From the NCBI RefSeq assembly GCF_014654895.1, contig NZ_BNBE01000002.1, positions 1,240,001 through 1,304,000 on the forward strand: a DNA stretch of 64,000 nt. Reading direction: 5' to 3'. Of this stretch, positions 41,063 to 48,222 are shown piece by piece. The position numbers were made by a program, and so were the translations under genes. This stretch comes from Streptomyces filamentosus. GTDB taxonomy: Bacteria > Actinomycetota > Actinomycetes > Streptomycetales > Streptomycetaceae. How positions within the stretch are numbered: the first letter of the stretch is position 1; each line of letters opens with the position of its first letter. A model generated the notes under the pieces. The model did no database searches and had not been told where the DNA came from. It saw only the letters and a program-made list of their open reading frames with translations.

Positions 41063-41980
41063 ATGAGCTCCCCCACTGGGCCCGCCAACGGCCTGCCTGT
41101 ACGAATGCCGCGCCCCCGCCCGTCCGGGCGGCACCGTCGCCCCGACCCGGCGGCGGCGCCCGAGGGCGCTCCCGCCCTGGTGCTCGCCGTCCCCGGCACG
41201 CCTTCGGCCGCCATACGCGCGCTGGCCGAGGAGCTGGTGAGCATCGCCCGGTCCGAGCTGCCCGGCCTGGAGGCCGCGATCGGCTTCGTGGACGGTGACG
41301 GCGCGGAGTACCCGACGCTCGCCGGCGTGCTGACCGCCGCCGCGGAGCTGCGCGAGGAGCGGTACCGGATCGCCGTCGCGGCCGGCCGCGAGGTCGGGGC
41401 CCCGGAGGGCCCGGCCGCGGTCGTCGTCCCGCTGCTCGCGGGCCCGGACAGCGCCGTCATGCGCCAGATCCGCCAGGCCGTCATGGACGGCGGCAACACC
41501 GCCGAGCTGGCCGACGTGCTCGGCCCGCACCCGCTGCTCGCCGAGGCGCTGCACGTGCGCCTGTCGGAGGCGGGCCTGGCCCGCGCCGACCGCGCCCGGC
41601 TGTTCACCGTCGCCACCGCCGCGGACGGCATCGTCCTGGCCACGGTCGGCGGCGAGGAGGCCGTGCAGGCCGCCGGCATCACGGGCATGCTGCTCGCGGC
41701 CCGGCTCGCCGTGCCGGTGATGGCCGCCGCGCTCGACCAGGAGGGCTCCATCGCCTCCGTGGCCGAGCAGCTGCGCGAGGCGGGCTCGGTGCAGCTGGCG
41801 CTCGCCCCGTACCTGATCGGCCCGGAGCTGGCCGAGGGCCTGCTCGACGAGGCGTCGAAGGAGGCCGGCTGCCCGGCGGCCGAGGCCCTGGGCGCCTACC
41901 CGGCGCTCGGCAAGCTGGTGGCGTCGCAGTACGCGGCCTCACTGGGCCTCGCGCAGCAGGGCGCGGCCCCCGCGCTCTGA
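41063..41980 (+). CDS. CbiX-like (sirohydrochlorin chelatase-fold) protein without catalytic histidine
   Basis: This 305-residue protein resembles CbiX/SirB chelatases in its two-half layout: PALVLAVPGTPSAAIRALAE, PAAVVVPLLAGPDSAVMRQI, a second half with LFTVATAADGIVLATVGG, and SVQLALAPYLIGPELAEGLL. In working chelatases the first strand ends in HGT/HGS; here it is PGT, and no histidine occupies the second position (LLAGPDS). Metal insertion is therefore doubtful. The ATG at 41063 has no clear ribosome binding site. A nearly perfect hairpin follows the stop. Confidence 0.72.
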   Translation: MSSPTGPANGLPVRMPRPRPSGRHRRPDPAAAPEGAPALVLAVPGTPSAAIRALAEELVSIARSELPGLEAAIGFVDGDGAEYPTLAGVLTAAAELREERYRIAVAAGREVGAPEGPAAVVVPLLAGPDSAVMRQIRQAVMDGGNTAELADVLGPHPLLAEALHVRLSEAGLARADRARLFTVATAADGIVLATVGGEEAVQAAGITGMLLAARLAVPVMAAALDQEGSIASVAEQLREAGSVQLALAPYLIGPELAEGLLDEASKEAGCPAAEALGAYPALGKLVASQYAASLGLAQQGAAPAL

Positions 41981-41996
41981 CGCCCCCGCACCACGA

Positions 41997-42039
41997 GGAA
42001 GGGCCCGTGCCGGACGATCCGTCCGGCACGGGCCCTTCC
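41997..42039 (+). terminator. Perfect 20-bp hairpin terminator
   Basis: GGAAGGGCCCGTGCCGGACG (41997-42016) is followed by ATC and the exact complement (42020-42039). It lies 17 bases after the CbiX-like gene and 93 bases before the convergent lactonase end, so it probably serves the former. Confidence 0.92.
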
Positions 42040-42131
42040 CGCGTCTCCGCGCGGCCCGCGCGCGCCTCCCGGCGGCCGGGACCCACCGGTGGCTGACGGC
42101 CGACGGTGGGGCTGTGCGGCTTGTGCTGCTG

Positions 42132-43196
42132 TCAGCCGAAGACGACGCAGGTGACCGCCGGGGCTTCCACGGAGCCGGAGCGGACCGGGGTGCCGTTCTG
42201 CGGGTCGACGTCGAACCAGGTGACGTCGCCGGACCGCTCGTTCGCCGCGTACAGCCGCCGCCCGGACGGGTCGAGGGCCAGGTCACGGGGCCAGGCGCCG
42301 CCGCAGGGGACGGCGGCGGAGCGGATCGCCTCGTCGCCCGCCGGGGAGAGGACGAGGACGGCGATCGTGTCGGTGCCGCGCACGGCCACCCACAGGAACC
42401 GTCCGTCGGGCGCCACGACGATCGCGGAGGGGTACGCCGGTCCGGCGGAGCCCGTGGCGACGAGCGGGATCTCGGCCAGCGGCGTCAGCTCGCCCTCCTC
42501 GGCGTCCCAGCGGCAGACGGTGACGGCGGGCTCCAGCTCGCCGACCACGTAGGCGTGGCCGCCGGCCGGGTGGAAGGCGAGGTGGCGCGGGCCGTAGCCG
42601 GGCCTCAGGGCGGTCTCCCGGTGGACCCGGAGGGCGCCGGTGGCGGGGTCGAGGGCGCAGACCCGCACGGAGTCGGTGCCGAGGTCCACGCTGACCGCCC
42701 AGCGTCCGCTCGGGTCCGGCAGGACCTGGTGGGCGTGGGGCGCCTCCTGCCGGTCGGCGACCGGACCGCCGCCCTCGTGGTGGAGGACGGCGGCGGCGGG
42801 GCGGGGGGTGCCGTCCCCGGCCAGCGGCAGGACGCTGACGCTGCCGGAGGTGTAGTTGGCGGTGAGGAGGTGGCCCCCGGCGAGGGACAGGTGGGTGGGG
42901 CCCGAGCCGTCGACGGGCGCGGGGGCGCCGAGCGGGCGCGGCGCGGGCCCGCCGGGGGCGAAGGCGGCGACGGCGCCCGGCGCGGTCTCGGAGACCGCGT
43001 ACAGGACTCCGTCGGCGAGGGTCAGGTAGGACGGGTCGGCGACGGCGTCGGTGGCTCCGGTGACGGTGAGCGCGCCGGTCTCCGGGTCGACGTCGGCGGC
43101 GAGCACCCCTCGGCCGCCGGCCGAGGTGAAGGAGCCGAGGTAGGCCCGCACCCGCTCCGTCGCTCCCTGCCCACGTGTCTCGTCGGTCCCGCCCAC
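42132..43196 (-). CDS. Lactonase-family beta-propeller protein (6-phosphogluconolactonase/YbhE-like)
   Basis: The 354-residue protein begins with RVRAYLGSFTSAGGRGVLAA and has the seven-bladed repeats of the YbhE/Pgl lactonases: PSYLTLADGVLYAVSE, THLSLAGGHLLTANYTSGSV, HAHQVLPDPSGRWAVSVDLG and HLAFHPAGGHAYVVGELEPA. The residues around HAHQV and GPRHLAF are the usual active-site edge. It may open 6-phosphogluconolactone or another sugar lactone. The GTG start at 43196 has GGGAGGC upstream. A DasR-like palindrome 62 bases upstream suggests control by the GlcNAc regulator. Confidence 0.88.
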   Translation of the reverse strand: MGGTDETRGQGATERVRAYLGSFTSAGGRGVLAADVDPETGALTVTGATDAVADPSYLTLADGVLYAVSETAPGAVAAFAPGGPAPRPLGAPAPVDGSGPTHLSLAGGHLLTANYTSGSVSVLPLAGDGTPRPAAAVLHHEGGGPVADRQEAPHAHQVLPDPSGRWAVSVDLGTDSVRVCALDPATGALRVHRETALRPGYGPRHLAFHPAGGHAYVVGELEPAVTVCRWDAEEGELTPLAEIPLVATGSAGPAYPSAIVVAPDGRFLWVAVRGTDTIAVLVLSPAGDEAIRSAAVPCGGAWPRDLALDPSGRRLYAANERSGDVTWFDVDPQNGTPVRSGSVEAPAVTCVVFG

Positions 43197-43255
43197 GGCG
43201 CCTCCCTGCCCCGGGCCGGTCGCGGTGACCGGCCGTCTCGGGGCGACGTTAGCAG

Positions 43256-43270
43256 GCGGTCTAGACCAAG
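43256..43270 (-). promoter_or_regulatory. DasR-responsive-element-like palindrome
   Basis: GGTCTAGACC (43258-43267) is a perfect palindrome. The flanking GC on one side and AAG on the other compare with the DasR consensus TGGTCTAGACCA. The match is 11 of 12, with one T-to-C change on the left. It lies 62 bases upstream of the lactonase start, a normal operator distance. Confidence 0.65.
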
Positions 43271-43318
43271 TTCGATCACCCGTCGGCCCACGCCCGGTCC
43301 GCCGGGGGCGGGCCTCCG

Positions 43319-44833
43319 TCAGGACCGGACGAGGAGCGAGCCGGGCGGGGCCTTGAGGGGCTCGTCGAGGGCGGCGAGCAGCCGCTCCAGACCGCTGACG
43401 TGCCCGAGCGCGGCCGGGGCGGGCGCCGGGTGGGCCGTGGTCTCGGGCTCGACGGCGACCGCGGGCGCGGGCTTCGGCGTGCGGGGCGAGGTGAGGCCCT
43501 CGACGGCCGCCTCGACCCGCCAGCAGGCGGCGGCGAGCCGGGCGTCGTGGCTGGCGTCCGGGTCGGCCGCGACCGCCGCGAGGCCGCGCACCTCCGCCGC
43601 GCACTCGTCGAGCAGGGCGAGGACCCGGCGGGCCCGCTCCTTGCGCTCCCGGAAGGGGCTCAGCGGATGGACCAGCGGGGCGACGGAGAGCCGCACCCGG
43701 CCGAGCAGCAGGTCGAGCTCGGCGACGTGCGGGCTAGGGTCGGCGGCCTCCTCGCCGGCGAGGCGCCGCTCGGAGGCGGCGGTGGCGGCGTGCACGGCCC
43801 GCAGGGCGCGCTGGATCCAGGCGTCGTTGATGGCGTGGGTGGTGACCGGGAGGATCAGCAGGACGGCGAGGGCCGCGCAGACCGCGCCGACGACGGTCTC
43901 CTCCAGGCGCAGCACGAGGAGCGCCGGGTCGAGGACGCCGAGGAGCCCGTACAGCAGGCCGGCCATCACGGTGACCGAGAGCATCATCCAGCTGTAGGAG
44001 AGCGGCGCGGTGTAGAAGATCCCGAAGACGCAGACGGCCACCAGGAGGGCGGTGGGCAGCGGGGCGCCGTGCAGCGGTAGCGCGACGACCATGCCGACGG
44101 CGATGCCGAGGAGCGTGCCGAGGAAGCGGCGGAAGCCGCGGACCAGCGTCTCGCCCCGGGAGACGGTGTTCACGAAGATCCACCAGGTGGTGCCGACGGC
44201 CCAGTACCAGCGGTCCTCGGAGAGCACCTGGCCGATGCCGAGGGCGACGGCGCAGGCGGCGGTGGCCTGGATCGCCTGCCGGGTGGTGATCCGGGCGAGA
44301 CCGGTGCCCGGCAGCGGGGCGGGAGCGGCGGGCGGCGGGGTGCGCCGCTCGATCGGCCAGAGCGCGAAGCGCACCGTCCCGGCCGCCGCGAGGGCGATGC
44401 CCACGGCCGCGTACAGCTCGGGGAGCTGGCCCGGCACGGCGTGCAGGAACTGGGTGCTGAAGAAGTTCATGAAGGCGAAGATGCCGAGGGCGTGGCCGCG
44501 CGGGCCCCAGCGCCGGGCGTAGACGCCGCCGAGGACCACGAGCAGGAAGGCCGCGTCCCGCAGCGGGGCGTGGTCGTGCAGCAGGGTGGCCAGGGCGAGG
44601 ACCGGGAAGCCGGCCAGCGGCAGCAGCAGGGTGGTGACGGCCTGGCGGCGGACGGTGGCGTCGGTGACGGTGAAGAGGGCGAGCAGCGCCGCCAGTCCTC
44701 CCGTGATCGACGCGGTGAGCGAGAAACCGGCCAGCTCCGCGACGGTCACCGCGAGCGCGATGCCGAGCACGGCGCGCAGACCGGTCCTGAGCCGGAGGAG
44801 CCCCGGGTCCGGAGCCACGAAAATCCTCTTCAC
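43319..44833 (-). CDS. FUSC-family membrane protein (fusaric acid resistance/aromatic acid exporter-like)
   Basis: This 504-residue protein has two blocks of membrane helices. The first block spans about residues 15-165 (LRAVLGIALAVTVAELAGFS, ITGGLAALLALFTVTDATVR, HALGIFAFMNFFSTQFLHAV). The second spans about 195-335 (ATAACAVALGIGQVLSEDRW, YWAVGTTWWIFVNTVSRGET, FLGTLLGIAVGMVVALPL). The WYWA.....F....SRGETL..GF.R..GTL.G signature is the FUSC core. A cytoplasmic helical tail of about 160 residues follows. It may export aromatic or acidic compounds. The GTG start at 44833 has a distant, weak ribosome binding site. Confidence 0.9.
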   Translation of the reverse strand: MKRIFVAPDPGLLRLRTGLRAVLGIALAVTVAELAGFSLTASITGGLAALLALFTVTDATVRRQAVTTLLLPLAGFPVLALATLLHDHAPLRDAAFLLVVLGGVYARRWGPRGHALGIFAFMNFFSTQFLHAVPGQLPELYAAVGIALAAAGTVRFALWPIERRTPPPAAPAPLPGTGLARITTRQAIQATAACAVALGIGQVLSEDRWYWAVGTTWWIFVNTVSRGETLVRGFRRFLGTLLGIAVGMVVALPLHGAPLPTALLVAVCVFGIFYTAPLSYSWMMLSVTVMAGLLYGLLGVLDPALLVLRLEETVVGAVCAALAVLLILPVTTHAINDAWIQRALRAVHAATAASERRLAGEEAADPSPHVAELDLLLGRVRLSVAPLVHPLSPFRERKERARRVLALLDECAAEVRGLAAVAADPDASHDARLAAACWRVEAAVEGLTSPRTPKPAPAVAVEPETTAHPAPAPAALGHVSGLERLLAALDEPLKAPPGSLLVRS

Positions 44834-45002
44834 GGCGGTCGGCCGCCCCCTCGTCTTGCCGGTCGCCCGCCGTGCGCCCTGCCCCGGGGGTGGTGGGGCG
44901 CGCACGACATGACGAAGGCGCCGCGGTCCGGGCGGCCTCGTCGCCGTCCCGGCGCTGCGGCGCCGAAGTTGTCTGATGGACCAAGAGAAACACCGACCGG
45001 GC

Positions 45003-45725
45003 TCATGGCTCAAATCGCCCTCGGGGGACTGTGCCATTGGCCTGGTCCTCGCGCGTCGAACTGGCCCGGTGGTGGGCCGACGGACCAGGTCGGACGGGAC
45101 CGGCCGGGGCCACCGGGGCCTTGCGCAGGAGGGCGGCGAGCACGGTGTGGCCGCGCCGCTCGGCGTGCTCCAGGGCGGTGGTGCCGTACGCGTCGGCGAG
45201 ACCGGGGTCGGCGCCCGCGGCGAGCAGCAGCGCGACGACCTTCTGGTGGGCGGGGCCGCCGTCGCCGAGGATGACCGCCTCCAGGAGCGCGGTCCAGCCG
45301 AGGTCGTTGACGTGGTCGACGTCGACCGGGGTGTCCCGCAGGACGGCCCGGACGTACGGCGCGTGGCCGCGTTCGGCGGCGGGGATGAGGCTGGTGCCGC
45401 CGAAGCGGTCGGTCAGCCGGAAGTCGGGGGCGGGGTCGGCGGCCAGCAGCACCCGCAGCATGGCGACGCTGCCGGTGGCGCCGGTGGCCAGCCAGGGGCT
45501 GTCGTGCCGGGCGTCCCGCGCGTTGGCGCCGGCGCCGGCGGCGACGAGCGCGCGGGCGGCCTCGACGTGGTCGCCGAGCACGGCGAGCAGCAGCGGGGAG
45601 CGCAGCTCCTCGTCGCGGGTCTCGGTCCGGGCGCCGTCGGCGAGTGCGGCGCGGACGCCCGCGGCGTCGCCCCGGCGGGCGGCGGCGAGGAGCCGGTGGT
45701 GGGGTGCGGCGGTCACAGCGGTCAC
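45003..45725 (-). CDS. Ankyrin-repeat protein
   Basis: This 240-residue protein contains about five ankyrin repeats, e.g. HRLLAAARRGDAAGVRAALA, SPLLLAVLGDHVEAARALVA, TSLIPAAERGHAPYVRAVLR, TALLEAVILGDGGPAHQKVV and TALEHAERRGHTVLAALLRK. There is no signal peptide, so it is cytoplasmic. Ankyrin proteins mediate protein contacts, and some accompany catalases. A proline/serine-rich tail of 30 residues ends the protein. The GTG start at 45725 has GGAGGAG upstream. The HbpS-like gene is 186 bases upstream on the same strand. Confidence 0.9.
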   Translation of the reverse strand: MTAVTAAPHHRLLAAARRGDAAGVRAALADGARTETRDEELRSPLLLAVLGDHVEAARALVAAGAGANARDARHDSPWLATGATGSVAMLRVLLAADPAPDFRLTDRFGGTSLIPAAERGHAPYVRAVLRDTPVDVDHVNDLGWTALLEAVILGDGGPAHQKVVALLLAAGADPGLADAYGTTALEHAERRGHTVLAALLRKAPVAPAGPVRPGPSAHHRASSTREDQANGTVPRGRFEP

Positions 45726-45911
45726 GGCGGTCTCCTCCGGATCGTCGGCGGGCGCGGGAGGTCGTACGGGGGCGGGGAGGCTGTACGGGGGGGCGCGCGG
45801 GCGCGCCGGACCGGGGCCGTGCGGCGGACGGAGCGCACGGCCCCGGGGCGCGGGCCGACGGCGTCCGGTCGGGCGTGACCGGACGCCGTCGGGCGGGCGG
45901 GCCCTGGGCGC

Positions 45912-46469
45912 CTACTCGGCGAGGGCGTCCACGCCGGCCTGGGCGAACTTCTGGTCGAGGTCGCCGGAGGGGGCGCCCGCGACGCCGATGCCGGCGATGG
46001 GGGCGTTCTTCGCGGTGACGGGGGCGCCGCCGCCGAGGAAGAGGGTGCCGGGGATGTCCTTCAGGTTCGGGGCCTGCTCCAGGCGCTTGACCAGCTCGGT
46101 GGTCGGCGCGTTCCAGGAGACGGCCGTGTACGCCTTCTTCTCGGCGGACTCGTAGGACTGCGGGCCGGCGCCGTCGCCGCGCAGGGTGACGAGGGTGTTG
46201 CCGTTGCGGTCGACGACGGCGACGGAGACGCGCTGGTTCTCCTTCTCGGCGGCGTCCAGGGCGGCCCGGGCGGCCTTGGTGGCGGCGTCGATCGTCAGGT
46301 GGGTGCTGGTGGTGGTGTTCTTGTTCTTCGCGTCGGCCTTGACCACCGCGGCCGGGGCGGCGGCCGGGGTCGCGGCGTTCGCCGAGACCGCGCCGAAGGC
46401 GCCGGCGCCCAGGGCGACCAGGGCCGCGCCGCCGGTCAGGACACGGGCACGCTTCGAGATCTGCTTCAT
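45912..46469 (-). CDS. hbpS: Secreted heme-binding protein, HbpS/GlcG family
   Basis: The 185-residue product has a signal peptide (KRARVLTGGAALVALGAGAF, cleavage near ANA-A at residue 32). The GlcG/HbpS fold follows: DAATKAARAALDAAEKENQR, VSVAVVDRNGNTLVTLRGDG, ESAEKKAYTAVSWNAPTTEL, DIPGTLFLGGGAPVTAKNAP and GIGVAGAPSGDLDQKFAQAG. It closely resembles S. reticuli HbpS, an octameric extracellular protein that binds heme and iron and tunes the SenS-SenR two-component system. No senS or senR gene lies in this window, so it is a stand-alone paralogue here. The ATG is at 46469. Confidence 0.9.
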   Translation of the reverse strand: MKQISKRARVLTGGAALVALGAGAFGAVSANAATPAAAPAAVVKADAKNKNTTTSTHLTIDAATKAARAALDAAEKENQRVSVAVVDRNGNTLVTLRGDGAGPQSYESAEKKAYTAVSWNAPTTELVKRLEQAPNLKDIPGTLFLGGGAPVTAKNAPIAGIGVAGAPSGDLDQKFAQAGVDALAE

Positions 46470-46941
46470 GGTCGGACACTCCTCGCGAAGAACGGGACGG
46501 GACGGGACGGGGGGGCGGGATCGGCCGGCGGTCACCGGGATCCGGGAGGCCGGGAGGCCGTTCTCGCCGTCCCGCTCCGACATCCATCCTGGGTGCGGGG
46601 AGGGGCCCGTACGGTCGGCCCGGCGGCTGCCCGTGCGGCTCCGCCCGGCGGACCGGGGGGTCGACCGATCGGACGACCCCGGAGCGGTCCGGAGGCGGTA
46701 CGCGGGGGGGGACGAGGAGGAGGGGCCCCGGGAGTACGCGGAGGGGAACACCCCGGGGTGCGCGGAGGGGGAGCGTCCCGGGGTGCGCGGAGGGGCGTGC
46801 CCCTCGGCGGCGGCCGGTCCCCCGCTCGGTACAGTCGGCTCCGTTCCGGACAGTCGGGACCGTTCCGGCGGATCGTCCCGCCGGGCGACACGACGCGCCG
46901 GGACGGCTCCGCCCCGGCGGGCACGGGGAGGCCGGCACGCC
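46470..46941. promoter_or_regulatory. Intergenic region between HbpS-like and Lrp genes with two repeat sets
   Basis: This 472-base divergent gap contains no supported gene. At 46726-46802 there are three imperfect tandem copies of 25-26 bases, sharing CCCGGG(G/A)(G/T), then (G/A)CGCGGAGGGG. At 46831-46849 and 46850-46868 there are two adjacent 19-base direct repeats, ACAGTCGG, two variable bases, then CCGTTCCGG. The second set lies 74-111 bases upstream of the Lrp start, at operator distance. Next to the HbpS gene are runs GGGACGGGACGGG. Confidence 0.7.
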
Positions 46942-47430
46942 ATGGCGGTGGACGAACTCGACACCCGCATCCTGCGGCTCCTGATCGAACAGCCGCGCAC
47001 CAGCGTGCGGGAGTACGCGCGGATCCTGGGCGTCGCCCGGGGCACCGTACAGGCACGCATCGACCGGCTCGAACGCGACGGGGTCATCACGGCCACCGGA
47101 CCGGTCCTCTCTCCCGCCGCGCTCGGGCATCCGGTGCTGGCCTTCGTGCACGTGGAGGTCACCCAGGGCCACCTCGACGAGGTGGGCGACGCGCTCGCCT
47201 CCGTCCCGGAGATCGTCGAGGCCTTCTCCATCACCGGCGGGGGCGACCTGCTGACCCGGGTGGTGGCCCGGGACGCGGGCCACCTGGAGGACGTCATCCA
47301 GCGGCTGATCCGGCTGCCGGGGGTGGTCAGGACCCGCACCGAGATCGCGCTGCGCGAGCGGGTCGCGCACCGGATGCTGCCGTTGGTGGAGTCGATGGGG
47401 CGGAGCGGGGGCCCGGGGCGGCGGCAGTAG
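46942..47430 (+). CDS. Lrp/AsnC-family regulator
   Basis: This 162-residue protein has the AsnC helix-turn-helix at about residues 3-55 (DELDTRILRLLIEQPRTSVR, then ILGVARGTVQARIDRLERDG). A RAM ligand domain follows, with LAFVHVEVTQGHLDEVGDAL, VEAFSITGGGDLLTRVVARD and a final VVRTRTEIAL. Lrp proteins form octamers and sense amino acids. Two 19-bp direct repeats upstream could be its own binding sites. The ATG is at 46942, behind GGGGAGGCC. It is not in an operon with the DinB gene 122 bases downstream. Confidence 0.93.
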   Translation: MAVDELDTRILRLLIEQPRTSVREYARILGVARGTVQARIDRLERDGVITATGPVLSPAALGHPVLAFVHVEVTQGHLDEVGDALASVPEIVEAFSITGGGDLLTRVVARDAGHLEDVIQRLIRLPGVVRTRTEIALRERVAHRMLPLVESMGRSGGPGRRQ

Positions 47431-47552
47431 CGGGGCCGGGACGGCGGCGGTCGCCGGGCGGGCGCCGCCCGGGACCGTAAATCCGGGTGCGGGGGCCGGG
47501 GGCGGCGTGGCAGGGTACGGGCGGCCTGTCCCCCGCGCATCGGAGCCGTACC

Positions 47553-48173
47553 GTGGCGATACCCTCCCGTCTCCTCCCCCTCCTCGCCGAATTCGACTTC
47601 GCCCGGCAGCGGCTGACGGACCGTCTGTCCGGGCCGGTGGTGAACAGCGGCAACGGCACGGACGTGCCGGTGGGGCCGATGACCGACGCCGAGTACCTGT
47701 GGGAGCCCGCGCCCGGCTGCTGGTCGGTGCGGCGGTGGGCGGACGGGCCGGGCCCGGCGGGCGAGTTCCTGACCGGTGCCGGCGAGTGGGGCCGGGAGAC
47801 CGCCTCGTACCCGCACCCCGTGCCGCCGCCGTTCACCACCCTCGCCTGGCGGCTGACCCATCTGAGCGAGCTGCTGGAGCTCCGCGCCGACCACACGAAC
47901 GGCACCCGTTCCCTGACCCGCGACGACTACCGCGCGGCCGGTGACGCGGCCGGCGCGATCGCCGCCTTCGACCGGGCCGCCGGGGCGTGGCGCGCGGCGC
48001 TGCTCTCCGCCGACGACGAGGCCCTGGACCGGGTGGGGCACTGCACCTATCCGCACGGGGGCGACGCCGAGGAACCGTTCCTGGAGGTCGTGTGGTGGGT
48101 CAACCAGGAACTCCTGCACCACGGCGCCGAGATCGCGCTCCTGCGGGACCTGTACCGGATCCTCGCCGTCTGA
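47553..48173 (+). CDS. DinB-family protein
   Basis: This 206-residue protein has the four-helix DinB/YfiT pattern: LLPLLAEFDFARQRLTDRLS, MTDAEYLWEPAPGCWSVRRW, PFTTLAWRLTHLSELLELRA and EVVWWVNQELLHHGAEIALL. The histidines in RLTHLSELLEL and LLHHGAEI are at the usual metal positions. Such proteins are often mycothiol- or bacillithiol-dependent transferases. The GTG start at 47553 follows CGGAGCC. The substrate is unknown. Confidence 0.87.
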   Translation: MAIPSRLLPLLAEFDFARQRLTDRLSGPVVNSGNGTDVPVGPMTDAEYLWEPAPGCWSVRRWADGPGPAGEFLTGAGEWGRETASYPHPVPPPFTTLAWRLTHLSELLELRADHTNGTRSLTRDDYRAAGDAAGAIAAFDRAAGAWRAALLSADDEALDRVGHCTYPHGGDAEEPFLEVVWWVNQELLHHGAEIALLRDLYRILAV

Positions 48174-48222
48174 CGGCCGGACCGCCCCGGGGGGGACGGC
48201 GGTCGGGCGAGGCCGCCGGCCC

